From the NCBI GenBank assembly GCA_026874595.1, contig CM049319.1, forward strand, positions 52,276,917 to 52,340,916: a DNA stretch of 64,000 nucleotides. The letters run 5' to 3'. Source of the DNA: Sipunculus nudus (Eukaryota; Annelida; Sipuncula; Golfingiida; Sipunculidae). A program made the translations under genes and the position numbers. The notes under the pieces were generated by a model. The model saw only the letters and a program-made list of their open reading frames with translations, did not search any database and was not told where the DNA came from. Position 1 is the first letter of the stretch, and the number at the start of each line of letters is the position of its first letter. Of this stretch, positions 47,068 through 59,060 are shown in pieces.

Positions 47068-49482
47068 TAGCTCAGGTGACTGTAAGTCATCTGAGCTATA
47101 GTCGTGGTCCATTGTCCGTCGTCCGTCCGTCCGTCTGTGCGTCCGTTAGACTGGCACGTTTTGAAACCGTTAGACCTACGAATCCAAAATTACGAATCCA
47201 CTGTTATCTGTCTCCAAAATCTCCTACCATACCGAATATTGGGTCAATATGACTTCGTTCCTTCGAGATATTTAGGAAAAACCCTCAAATTTTCATTAAA
47301 AACCTATTATCACACTTCAGGACTGCCTTATATCAAAACCACTTTTCTGTTTTTCTTAATATTTACCAGAAATAATCTCCTTTATATTTCCTATATACAT
47401 TCAAGAATTTAAGTCCATTAAATATAATTTCTTTAAGTTATGGGCTTGAACATAATGGACTTTGTAAAAAATCAGAAAAAAAATTTACTCGCTTAATATG
47501 AAAATGTTTGAAACTAGAGACTACTTATCTAAGTATATAACTTTGTTTATTTAAGATTCAATTGTTTACCCAAAATTAGATCTGAATTTTGTAATTTTTT
47601 TAAGTTATTAGCATAAAAATAAAATTGGTACCTTAAATTTTGCCCAACTTCGACCAAGGCACGTTTTTTCCTGTAAGTACTATTGATTTAATTTTCACAG
47701 CATGTAAACATAAGTATTTAATTTGTTTCAATCTGAAATTTGAAAATAAAATCTTGAAAATTAGGCAGGTTATTGATTTATTTTTCCTGAGGCTCTGTTG
47801 TAGGCATTTGCTTCGTCCAGATGAAGGGTCCAACTCCAGGTCACTTGAAGTCATGTATGCCAGGTTTTCTGATTTTTACAGTCACTGGGGGAGATCCCCT
47901 GCTGTGACTGGTGTACAGTTATTCTCATATCACCACCCCAATCCCCCCCAACCCCACCCCCCGCAAACCCAATCCACCAAGTGTTATGAAGTAATTGTCA
48001 TTGTTTTCACTATATCTCCTTAATTGTAATGCTGTTTCCTGTTTCCACTCCAATATACAAAAACTTTCCTTGAAAAAGTAATTCAACATGTAATCCAGAA
48101 GATGCCATGTTGTATAGCACTTTTAAAGAAATCAGTTTTCTTTTAAATGGTTTTAACAAATATAATTAAACCCATCAGTATGCTTAATTTTTTTAAAATA
48201 TGAAGAAAATTATTGATAAATAAAGGCAAAATTTAAAATTGTGAAATCTGAATCAAGTGTTATTTTTTTATATTTATTGTTTTGCAAATTTATTTTTGTG
48301 GTAAAAAATAAATAAACATTTGTATGCATGATGTGGTTTTGTCTGACAAGATTGAGATTTATGATAATGCAATTTAATATTATGAATCAACGTTTTCATT
48401 CAGATATACATATATGTTATATTGGAAATGTATAGAAATATATACTTATAATATTAAAAACAACTGGTGTGATAAAAAAGAGAATCTAATACAAACATTT
48501 GTTCATTTTTTTCCTGCCTCGGCAGAATTGGAGATCAGGCTTTGTATGAAAAACCCCCCCTCCCCCCCCCCCCCCCCCCGCTGCCATTTATTCCTGTGCA
48601 CTGGGACCCTAGTTTTTATTGCAAATATGTAAAATTTATTTAATTAAAAAATAATATGAGAATGGAACATAAAGTGATCAGCTCTGTCCATCATCTCTCT
48701 GTTATCATTTAATATATATTTTATCAAATTTTTCCTTTGAGCACTGTTGAAATAACTTTCATATGTTGCATGTTTTTGGAAATAAGCTATTTAAGTCTGA
48801 AATTTGAAAGCAAATTATATATTCAATTGTGTATCATTGCAGATGTTCAACTTTAAAAACAATTTGATATAATAAATAAATTAAGAAATAATTGAAACTT
48901 CATATTTTAACAGCTTTGTTTGTTTACCAGTCTGTCTGTCCTTTTTTAAGTATTAAGTAATTATGAATGAACTTTTTTATCCAGTTAAAATCCTATGTAT
49001 ATACACTATAATAATATAGCTATGTTGTAACTCCCACCATTCCACATCCCCCAACCCCTACCACCACCAAGTCCTTTCATCTGTGGACTGGGGACATTAG
49101 TTATATTTCAACTGTATACATTTCCAAAAAAAAAATACATTTATATATTAATAATATATTATAAAAAAAAATAGATTCAATTGAACAAATGTGTAAACTA
49201 CTGAAATGTCAACAGTTAATCAAAAAGCCATCTAATGATCATGTGAATAATACAATAATTTGTTCACAAACTGCTCACATGCTTCAGTTTCGACATTAGG
49301 AAACATATGGTCAGGTCACAAAATATTATTTGCAACAATTTCTTGCTCATCAATACAGCCCAATCATATAAACCAACCATGGCCTATATTACCTCTTCCT
49401 CTTAAACTTTATCTCCATTTGATATTATTTTAGATTTTTACGTTCAAGATCAACTTCAGGTGAGCACAGTGACCCATTGGTC
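47068..49482 (-). mobile_element. Non-autonomous element of the hairpin superfamily, inverted
   Basis: Read on the minus strand, the element starts near 49482 with GACCAATGGGTC (49471-49482) and GCTCACCTGA, and ends with a hairpin: TAGCTCAGGTGACT at 47068-47081 pairs with 47085-47098 over 13 of 14 positions with a 3-base loop. Before the hairpin lies a CCGT/GGAC tract (47118-47146). 47200-47720 matches 32100-32600 inverted. The interior has a 26-base C-rich run (48554-48579) and AT-rich DNA; no protein is encoded. Confidence 0.65.
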
Positions 49483-49679
49483 CCTTGGTTATTTTTATTT
49501 TTTTACAATGAATGTTATCTTGTGGTTTCCTTCTTGATTTATAGGCATTTACCTTATTATTTTATGCAAATTCCTTTTATGGCATTAAAATACAAATTAT
49601 ATATAAAAAAGACCTTCAAAATGCAATGGGCCCTACGTGGAACGAAATTCAGTCACCTATGTAATAACTAGCTGATAGA

Positions 49680-49693
49680 CCCGGTATACCGGG
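49680..49693. repeat. Perfect 14-bp palindrome CCCGGTATACCGGG
   Basis: Stands just after TAACTAGCTGATAGA and is followed by CTTCTTACCGGGG. It may be the end of an unidentified transposable element. Confidence 0.6.
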
Positions 49694-51190
49694 CTTCTTA
49701 CCGGGGTTGGGGAGATTTATTAACTGAGATGTGAAATGTTGGCAATTTTTTTTTTATTCTAAAAGTTAACAGAAAATATAGGTTTTCAGTCGGAAACTGT
49801 CCCCATAAGATGTGTATAAACATTTTGGCACGACTGCAGAATAACTCACGCACCTCTCTGAGGCACAACACTTCTATGAACATAAACGTTTCTATGTCCA
49901 GCTGCTTGTATCTTAATTTTGCAACTTACTTTTAAATTACATGAATCCTAAACATATCGTCCGTCCGTATAAACTGATCACCTGGTGGAGACAGTGCGTG
50001 AGTGATCCTGCAGTCGCTCCAATATTTTTAACATTTATTTTGTGGGGCTGTCCTCGTGTCAAGAAATTTATACCCCAGTATGATTACCTTGAAGACCTGG
50101 TCAGTGATGGTGTTTACATTGCGAACCGGAATGAGACGCGGGGGCATTTAGGTTTTCGATGATATTTGACTGGATACTATCGTTGGACATATAAAGATTA
50201 GGTTAATGTGAGTAACACATGAAAGATTTATTAAAGATTTATTTATTGCAAGGAAACTGTTCCTGAAGAAAAAACGGAAATATGCATATTTCGTAAGTAG
50301 CAGAAGCGGAGCCAACGGGACTCCATGCACAGGGTCCGTATTAATTTTCAACCGCCGCAACCTTTTTTTCGTCGTATCAGACATATTTTGAGGCCTGAAA
50401 CCCGAGACACCACTCCGCCCCACCCTATCCCACCCCATCCCACGCCTGTTCGTGAAATTGGGACCTTGAATTAGGTATTGTCATTATTCCTCCCGGGTTG
50501 AACTCTCCATTTCATACAGCGAGAAACAGGTGTTTTTCTCTTTTACCGACCACGCACGTGGATGAGAGCCTCGTTCAAATGAAAGGGCCGACAGGCTCAA
50601 ATGCGTCACTGAAAGCAAGCTTTATTCATATGAAGAATAGTAGTGTTTGAGGTTGAAAGACCACGATGAATGCGTTCCGGTCATTGGCGAAGGCAGTTCG
50701 GCTGTGCTCGGTCTTCCCTTTGTGCAAGTCAGTAAAAACGGAAAAATCACTCAAAATTATATGTACATTAAAAATTATTTATTCACATATCGCCTATATG
50801 TCACTGCGGGCATAATAACCTTTAAAATGATATTAGGCACACTATTGTACACAACGCGGTTTTGGAGAACATTGCGAACAGACGTGAACCGAATTCCTTT
50901 TATAAGTATTAGATTGGCTCAATGATAAAAACATTGATAAAAATTACTCAGCGCAGCAGAGGTGTGAGCCAAAAAAAAAACCCCCCACAAAAATCTGCAG
51001 TTCCCGAAGTAAAACTTCGATCCCCATATTACCTTCGCAGTAGACCATTATCAGCAAATAAGCATTTAAAAGAAAAAATATCTGATCCCGGACAAATTTC
51101 TTTTTAGGGTGTTATAGGGTGCATGGGTCTGAGTGAGGCGATGGTTATTATAACGTGGTCGGCTGAGCGAGTCCGCAGACTACATGTTAA
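49694..51190. other. Intergenic DNA, nothing recognised
   Basis: Short open frames only, such as 49941-50162 and 50647-50925, without recognisable domains. C-rich stretch on the plus strand at about 50410-50445. Confidence 0.35.
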
Positions 51191-51384
51191 AGCCAAGTAA
51201 AGGAAGTCAAAATCCTATCAGGTTATCAAGGCCAAGTAAACGTGGTCTAAATCCCATTAGGTTATCAAGGCCAAGTAAAGGTAGTCAAAATCCCTTCAGG
51301 TTATCAAGGCCAAGTAAACGTAGTCAAAAATCCCATCAGGATATCAAGGCCAGGTAAACGTGGTCAATATCCCATTAGGTTATT
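51191..51384 (+). repeat. 39-40-bp minisatellite, five copies
   Basis: Units of about 39 bp built on GGCCAAGTAAACGTAGTC followed by AAAATCCCATCAGGTTATCAA, starting at about 51191, 51230, 51269, 51308 and 51347. Confidence 0.9.
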
Positions 51385-52169
51385 TTGTAGCACATAAGGC
51401 TGGCGATTCATTTCTTTGTGTTTTAACCTGAATCTTCCATCACGATAACAACAGGATCCTTTATTTTCCCCCAGGAGGTTATAATATCTAAACAGTTGAT
51501 GATTTTTAATACACGATACAGGAAATCCACACAATAAATATTAACGTTTATGTTTGCTGGAAGAAACATGGCGGACAGCCATGCATCTACGCAGCTCATT
51601 TGACGTACATGAGATCTGTCTATGACGTTCAAGGATAGATCTCATTCACACAGCACGTTTTGACGGCAGATCGAGCTAGTTGAACTGGGTTTTGAAAATT
51701 ACAATTATAAAGGGAATTGGAGCAAATATAAAACATACATTGACAAAAATAATTCGAAATATCACGGTAATAAAGAATATGATGGTTTGTTTGTTTTTTT
51801 AAATGTTATACCACCCGGAGAACTACATTGCGGCGTGGTATCGGTGACGTTCCACATGCCACCTGGTTTAAGCAGGTGATTGGTAACTGCGCATGATTCT
51901 GGGGTGACATCCGGGTACATGTGGTCCTCCGTAGTTGTAAACAGTGGTTGCGACAGCAATCTAGGTCAATGTAAGTCAAGGCCGCTGAAGTACTCTACAG
52001 GGTGAACAAGCAATTGCAGGGCCTATCATTCCCATTATAAATCTGGCCCCTGTGCGAAGGTTGCATTGCAGCTATGACAACTTCCTGTTTTCCGTATGTA
52101 CCGTAAATATTCTGCTTGTCCCACGTTAGACTCCTGGCCAAGGTCTTTACTATAAGGGTGCGCCCTCCT
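51385..52169. other. Intergenic DNA, nothing recognised
   Basis: Contains ACATGGCGGACAGCCATG (about 51568-51585), a short imperfect palindrome. No gene recognised. Confidence 0.35.
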
Positions 52170-52329
52170 GGGGCTGAGGGGGGGGGGGGGGGGTCCTGTG
52201 TGCAATCATATGTCCCCTAATTTCGACTTCTGATCCATGTAGGACACCCTTATGGAAGTTAAAAAAATCTTGGGTAGACATCCTGGATCGTGGACAGGGA
52301 GGGTAAAATTCAAGATGGCGTCCAAGATG

Positions 52330-53580
52330 GCCGCCAAACCATTGAATCATATATAACTCGAAAAGTAATTGAGGTAGGTGAATGATTTTGGTGTCATTGC
52401 CTATGTTTTCAGGGTCAAGGAATCTATTGAAATCATTTCCAAGACAATACCGTATTTAATTACGGTGATATTCAATATGGCTGCCAATATGGCCACCGTA
52501 CCATAAAATCATACATAACTCAGAAAGTAATTGGGGCAAGGGAATGATTTTGGTGTCTTTTTCAAAGTTTTCAAGGTCAAGGAATCTGTTGATGCCATTT
52601 TCAAGACAATACCCGATTTGGTTACGGTGATATTCAAAAATGCTGCCAATATGGTCGCTGTACCATTGAATCGCGTATGACAAGCCAAGGAATCAAGGTA
52701 GGGGGTTGATTTTGGTGTAATCGTCTATGTTTTTTAAGGGCCCAGAAGTCTCTTTTCATTATTTTCAAGACTATACTGTTTCTGGTTAAGGGGATATTTA
52801 ATATGGCTGCAAATAGAGCAACCAATGTACCGTTGGATCATGTATGACAATCCAAGGAATTAAAGTAGGGGTTGATATTTTGATGTCTTTGTCTATGTTT
52901 TCAGGGTCAAAGAATCTATTTAAACCTTTTTTCAAGACAATACCGTATTTGGTTATTGTGATATTTAATATGGCTGCCAATACAGCCACTGTACCATTGC
53001 ACCATGTTTGACTTTTCAAGGAATTAAGGTAGGGGATGATATTTCGATGTATTTGCCTAAGTTTTAAGATTAAAGGATCTATTGAAACTATGCCGTATTG
53101 GGTTATCATGATATTCAATATGGCTGCCAATACGGCCACTGTACCATTGAACCATGTCTGACTATCCAAAGAACTAAGGAAGGGGATGATATTTCGATGT
53201 CTTTGCCTATGTTTTAAGGGATAAAGGATCTCTTGAAACTAATTTTAAGACAATACCGTATTTGGTTATGGTAAAATTCAACATGGTTGCCATTATGGTT
53301 ACCAATTTAGCAGCTGCACAATTTAATCATGAATAACTCACTAAAGAATCGAGACAAGATTTATTTTGTTGTCTTTTGTTAAATTTTCAATGGTAAAAAA
53401 CTACCAAAATCATCACAGGCCGGCATTTTTTCAGGTTAAAGTGGAATTCAATATGGCTCTGATATGGCGGCCATGTCATTTAATCATCCAAAATTCACCA
53501 AGAAATACAGCTAGTTGATTGATTTGGGGGTCTTCATGGTCAAGGTATCTCTTGAAATTATTTGGTCGATAAAGTATTTG
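52330..53580 (+). repeat. Left arm array, ~163-bp units
   Basis: GCTGCC boxes at about 52481, 52642, 52807, 52974, 53124 and 53287 give spacings of 150-167 bp. Units carry ACCGTATTTGGTTACGG and a CAAGGAAT/AAGTAGGGG stretch. Short frames across it are by-products of the repeat. Confidence 0.8.
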
Positions 53581-53628
53581 ATAAAGGCAAAATTTAGTAT
53601 TTAACATTTAACGTAACATGCTTGGAAC

Positions 53629-53988
53629 TCAAGCTACATTGACAAATAGTTGATTATAAGCTTTTGATGCAAAGGAATTGATTAAATCAACATATATCAA
53701 CGGATAACACACATCTGTGGTCCAAATTTGCTGGTAACGCCATTTCCAGTCAAGACATGAATGGTTGGAAGAACATAAATATAAGCTGGCCGACTCTTCT
53801 GTCGGACTATGAATTGGAATATACCTCGTTTTTGTCTCCAGTTTTCCCTCTAAGCCACAATTCATTAAGTCCACTTGACACAAAAAGCACAATACAAGTA
53901 CAATCACATCTGTTTTACCAGAGAAAATAACGATCTGTTTCAGTTCATTTCTTACCCCAAAAGAGGACAAGAGGAATGACTGGGACAT
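53629..53988 (-). CDS. Unrecognised 119-aa open frame in the foldback centre
   Basis: Starts with ATG at 53988. It has a hydrophobic run VIVLVLCFLC at about residues 28-37 and eight cysteines in total. It resembles no family I recognise. It is the only frame of this size in the central, non-repeated part of the foldback element. It may be a chance frame, an exon of a captured host gene, or a small secreted or membrane protein. Confidence 0.15.
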   Translation of the reverse strand: MSQSFLLSSFGVRNELKQIVIFSGKTDVIVLVLCFLCQVDLMNCGLEGKLETKTRYIPIHSPTEESASLYLCSSNHSCLDWKWRYQQIWTTDVCYPLIYVDLINSFASKAYNQLFVNVA

Positions 53989-54499
53989 CCGCCTCTTTAA
54001 GATCAGAGACTAATTCAGGACGATGTGTGAGCGCTCCATTTTCTGACCGACTGTGTCTTAAGGGAAACATTAACCAACCTGCACTATTCTAGTGGTCTTT
54101 CTGAGTAATATATTTCACTGGAGACTTTCTGAGGAAAGCTTCAAGTTTAATTTTAATATTACATGATGGAGAGAAACTGTCCAGATCCCTTAGTTGTTTG
54201 GTGTCCAGAGAAATGTTGCTAACAAGAACAGGAGTTTTCAGTGTGTGCCTTTGTCTTTCACAAATACCTTTATATAAGAGTAAAAAAGAAACCTATACGT
54301 TGTGCAATTTGACACATATCCGAGCACCAAGCCCAGGAACTGTTCAAATAGTTCCCTTAAGTTGGAAACACTGATTTTTATTATAAATATTATGACACGT
54401 ACAACACAGCCATTTGGCATGTGATTGTTCCACTGGCAGAACATCTTTTTCTCTATATTTGTCTCAAGTTCTGTCATCTTTTCATTTTTGTTGTTCTTT

Positions 54500-55330
54500 T
54501 AGCTCAGCAGACTGTACGTCATTTGCCTAGGCAAATATCCTTAAAAACAAGAAATTAGGTCACTTTGATTAATATTCTACTGGCTATAGGAACAAAAAAA
54601 AAAATGATTTGTGCACCCTGAATGTCAGATTGGCACATATACTATCTAATAGGCCAAGAATCCTCTAACGCAACATGGGAGCTTCTGGAAATATCTTCAA
54701 TGGAAATCTAAAGTTAATTCATCATGACATATATTCTGCAAGCTACAGGGCTAAAAGATGATCTTGAACACCCAGACAGTCTGACTGGGTTCAAAAGGTG
54801 TCCGTAAACCTTAGAATATTTAACCTAACATCCAGGGAAGTTCTGGACAAATCTCCTTTGAAACCTGAAATTAGGTTCTTAGATCATTCTAATATAACAT
54901 CCAGAGAGGTCCTTGGAACGTTTTTGTCGAATACCTATACTAGATCACTGTAATCTTAATGCTGTGAGCTTAAAGGAAAAACACAAATTTAACACTGAAT
55001 GTCAGATTGGTACAAATCATTACAGTTTTACCTAGAATCTTCGCAGATAAAATTTTAGGTCCACCCTAAATCTCCATCAACAATTGGAACTAGGTCATGG
55101 TGATCTTTATTTTGTGAGCTACAAGCAGCAAATCTAATTTTGAGCACCAAGAAAGCCAGACAAGGCATCAGTCTTAAATGTTTGATATAAAAAATGTCTT
55201 AGCTAAAGTAAAGGGAGGTCACTGTAATGTCTCCTTGGAATTAAAAATAAAGTCAATGGGACCTACTAGTATGTTCTTCAAGACTTGTGAAAGAACATGA
55301 TTTGAGTACACAATATGTTAGATGTACATG
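54500..55330 (-). repeat. Fragment of the hairpin superfamily in the foldback centre
   Basis: Starts with TAGCTCAGCAGACT (54500-54513), a damaged copy of the hairpin arm seen at 23216 and 47068. Diverged direct units of about 367 bp follow, with CTGAATGTCAGATTGG at about 54621 and 54988. Confidence 0.45.
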
Positions 55331-55489
55331 AATTTTAGCAGTTATCAAAAAAACTTTTATATTGGCAGCTAATGTTAACTAACACCAAAACCAAAAAAAT
55401 AAAAAATAAAAACAATTTGCTTGAAAATAATTCCAAGAATCCCAGACATTGAAAACATAGGCAAAGATACCAAACTGAATCCCTAACCT

Positions 55490-56350
55490 TAATTCCTTGG
55501 CTTGTCAGACATGACTCAAGCCATATTTGCAGCCATATTGAATATCACCTTAACCATATACGGTATTTTCTTATTTCAGTAGATTCTTTGACCCTGACAG
55601 CATAGGAAAAGATACCAAAATCAACCCCTTACCTCTATTCCTTGGATTGTCATAGATGATCAAATGTACAATGGCCATATTGGCAGCATTAATAAATATC
55701 CCCTGAAACAAAAACAGTATAGTCTCGAAGATAACTTAAATAGTCTCCTGGGCCCTAAAAACAAAGACCATAACACCAAATTCAACCCCATATCTTGATT
55801 CATTGGCTTGACATATGCGATTCAATGGTACAGTGGCCATATTGGCAGTCATATTGAATATCGCCGTAACCAAATACGGTATTGTCTGAGAAATGGTTTC
55901 AATAGATTCCTTGACACTGAAAACATAGGCAAAGACACTAATCATTCCCCTACCTCAATTACTTTTTGAGTTATGTATGATTTTATGGCACGGCAGCCAT
56001 ATTGGCAGCCATATTGAATATCACCGTAACCAAATACGGTATTGTCCTGGAAATGGTTTCAATAGATTCCTCGACACTGAAAACATAGACAAAGACACTC
56101 AAATCATTCCCCTACCTCAGTAACTTTTGGAGTTATGTATGATTTTATGGCACGGCAGCCATATTGGCAGCCATATTGAATATCACCGTAACCAAATACG
56201 GTATTGTCCTGGAAATGGTTTAAATAGATTTTTTGACCCTGTAACATAGGCAATGACACCAAAATCATTCTCCCACCTCGAATACTTTTCGAGTTATGTA
56301 TGATTTTATGGTAAGGCGGCCATATTGGCAGCCATATTGAATATCACCAT
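55490..56350 (-). repeat. Right arm array, ~155-162-bp units
   Basis: GCAGCCATATTGAATAT-like boxes at about 55531, 55684, 55845, 56006, 56168 and 56331. The three units between about 55845 and 56331 are very alike, which suggests recent expansion. Inverted relative to the left arm. Confidence 0.8.
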
Positions 56351-56528
56351 TATCAAACACGGTATTGTCTTGGAAATCGTGGCCATCTTTGACGCCATCT
56401 TGATTTTCACCCTTCCACGATCCAGGATGTCTACCCAAGTTTTTTTTTACTCCTCTAAGGGTGTTCTACTTGGATTAGAAGTCAAAATTAGGGGACATAC
56501 GATTGCATAAAGGACCCCCCTCAGCCCC

Positions 56529-57246
56529 GGACTATTTGCCGATAAATCGATTTAAATTTTCATATCTTTCATAATTGATTAAACTGGTTTTATTTTGGTA
56601 TAATGGATCACAAACGATTATTTGTGGACATGGAACGAAGTCATAATCATATCATTTTCGAATCCAGAAAAAAAGTCTTTTCTTGTTAGAGATATAGAAA
56701 AGACGGGACATATATAAGCGAATGGCATTAAATTTAACCTTGTGCAGCGAACAAGTGTCAAAAAATTAGGCAGTTACTTTGACATTTCAGCGTTAGGTAC
56801 AAATCGGACTGATTTAGCTCAAAAGAAAATAAAAGATATTGTTAGGCAAACAATGCCCACCATTAGGGCCCTCTTAAATAAGAAGTAAATATGTACCGGT
56901 CATGTCATAGGCAACTGTCGAACGAATAACCTTCGAGCGTCTGTTATGGCTGCCTGGTTGTTTCTAGGCTACCTGAGAAAAGTCACTTGAATCAACTGGC
57001 TCGATAGAACAGGATGGCAAAGTACAGGCAAATATGAGACTGGCATCGTCTGTGATATCAAACTATACATAAACAAATTATCCTTATGTTTACCCAAGGA
57101 ACATTATACGAATTATCGGTGGGCGATGATATATAAATAATTATCTTCTCAGAAACCTCAAATGACTTTTTATATCAATGAGAAAGTGCCATCAACGCCC
57201 TGAATACTAGAGATATATAACGGAGTTTAGTGGGTTTCATACTTGG
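56529..57246. other. Intergenic DNA, nothing recognised
   Basis: No gene, RNA or repeat seen between the foldback element and the 30-bp minisatellite. Confidence 0.4.
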
Positions 57247-57486
57247 TCAGACCCCGCGATACCCAGTTCTCATTTGTCAGACCCCGCGATATCCAGTTCT
57301 CATTGGTCATACCCACGATACCCAGTTCTCATATGTCAGATCCCGCGATACCCAGTTCTCATTGGTCAGAACCCGCGATATCCATTTCTCATATGACAGA
57401 ACCCGCGATACCCAGTTCTCATATGTCAGAACCCGCGGTACCTAGTTCTCATTGGTCAGATCCCGCGATACCCAGTTTTCATTGGT
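57247..57486 (+). repeat. 30-bp minisatellite, eight copies
   Basis: Units begin CAGAACCCGCGATACCCAGT and end with TCTCAT plus TGGT, ATGT or similar; starts at about 57247, 57277, 57307, 57336, 57366, 57396, 57426 and 57456. Because the period is a multiple of three, two plus-strand frames stay open as 10-residue repeats (RTRDTQFSYV type), but no gene context supports a protein. Confidence 0.95.
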
Positions 57487-57769
57487 CAAAATATTCTAGG
57501 TCCCGTGCTAGATCATTGTGGCGATACACAGCAAACCTTCTATAAACAAAAGTAGTAAACGACAGCCATTCACTTATCTTTTCTATAGACTTTCTGTGAG
57601 TCCTGGCTTAGTCTACGTACATATTAATGGACCGTAGGTAATTCCTGCAAAGAAAAGTTTATAACGCCTCTGTGACAGATGAATAAGCTTGTTTATAAAC
57701 TTATTTATTTTACACGGATTGTACAAATAGCTATTATAACTAATCATTGCCCTCTCCGAGGATCCTACA
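57487..57769. other. Intergenic DNA, nothing recognised
   Basis: Unique-looking sequence between the minisatellite and a SINE-like repeat. Confidence 0.35.
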
Positions 57770-58180
57770 ATGGCGTTTGGTAGTCTGTATGGATGGAGGA
57801 AACCGAAGAACCCGAGGAAAACCACCGGCCTTGGACGGGCAACTACAACCCACTGTCTGCAAGCTGTCAATAAATACTGCGCATGCGCAAATGATGACAA
57901 AAAGAAAAACCATGTAACCCAAATTGGTTTATTTTATATACATAAAGGCTAAAAGTCACTAGTTGCAAAACACCCTTTGCAAAATTCTAAAACTGAAGAA
58001 CCCCCGAAAAGTCTCCCCATTAAGCTTGCATGGCACTGAACCTGTGAGGTGGCATTCCCGACTGAGATTCGAACTCAGGATCTGCTATTCCCCCAAGCCC
58101 TAAAGCCCTTACAGGGGTACGCACATAGTACTCACAGAGCAAACTTATGTTTGTTCGGACTGGTGTACTTTTTGCTGAAC
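57770..58180 (-). repeat. tRNA-derived SINE-like repeat (minus strand)
   Basis: On the minus strand a B box GTTCGAATC lies within a perfect 5-bp T-stem (CTGAG-TTCGAAT-CTCAG, 58052-58068), followed by a tRNA-like 3' strand. The body continues through 57896-57995, which matches 23278-23368, and on to a GGTTTTCCTCGGGTTCTTCG stretch (about 57794-57824) that looks like a conserved repeat core. The A box is weak. Confidence 0.5.
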
Positions 58181-58317
58181 CATAGATGGATGATCACGTC
58201 ATGAAAATGTAGGGAGGTGGCTCAGTGAGCTGCACAGGAAAATGTTACCTAGAAGGCCGGTCATCAGACTCTATAAAAATCCAGTAGTCGAGAAGTGGCA
58301 TTACAGAGCGCATTACA

Positions 58318-58378
58318 CACACACACATACATATATATATATTATACATAATATATAATATTATATATATATATTATT
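58318..58378. repeat. (AC)n-(TA)n microsatellite
   Basis: CACACACACACA followed by an imperfect TA/ATAT run. Confidence 0.85.
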
Positions 58379-59060
58379 AAAACTGTAGTATATATAACAT
58401 TTTAGACTCGAAACAGTATTCTTGCTCAATGTATACATAATTTTAACATTCATTTTCATATGAAATGTTAATATTACAAAAAAAAATCAATTCCGCTATT
58501 TAGGCGCCTAGTAACAGAAAGCGAATTCAGCTGCCTGATAATAACAATTTTGATTGCTCTAGGGGAGGTCAACTGGTGCACACAGTGATAGAGGCATGCT
58601 TTTGGGCTATTGAAATTATCCACAAATTCATAGGTTTTAAGGGCAAGTACAGAAATAATAACTTTATATAAACTGTTTTAATAGTCTAGATTTTATTTCA
58701 ACTAACTTACAAAAGTTATAGTTTAATTTAACTCTTTATATCATCACAATTTAAAATTTCAATAGATTGTCTATTGTTCTTTTAACTGGGTGCCTTGACA
58801 CACTGTCAAAGCCCCAAAGTGCATGAGCACTGAGTTGAAAGGGTGGTGTTTATAATAGGAAACACACTCGTTATCACCCATATGCACCAGCTGGCCTGTC
58901 GTGTTGTGAATTTTCTATACTTGTTTGGTTGCAAATATGAAAAAAAATATACACAAGAATGATTTATATAATGTAAATCTTTCTTATAAATTTGGGTCTG
59001 CATATATTCTTAAGATTCTTGTGTTATTAACAAATATTTACTGAAAGTTTTCACATTGAC

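Larger units (their letters stand above)
52170..56528. mobile_element. Foldback element with tandem-repeat inverted arms
   Basis: The outer ends are GGGGCTGAGGGGG at 52170 and CCCCCCTCAGCCCC at 56515-56528. The first ~160 bp of each end align as inverted repeats at roughly 85% by eye: ATGTCCCCTAATTT, TTGGGTAGACATCCTGGATC, TCAAGATGGCGTC. Inside each arm follow tandem units of about 150-165 bp (left 52470-53580, right 55490-56350), each with TTACGGTGATATTCAATATG and GCTGCCAATATGGCC-like boxes in opposite orientation. The centre (about 53600-55440) is not shared between the arms. No transposase was recognised. Long inverted arms made of tandem repeats are the defining feature of foldback transposons. 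Confidence 0.75.

Noticed and set aside
57230-57545. Secreted repeat protein from the 30-bp minisatellite
   Set aside because: Two overlapping frames are open simply because the period is a multiple of three; no promoter, splice or domain evidence.
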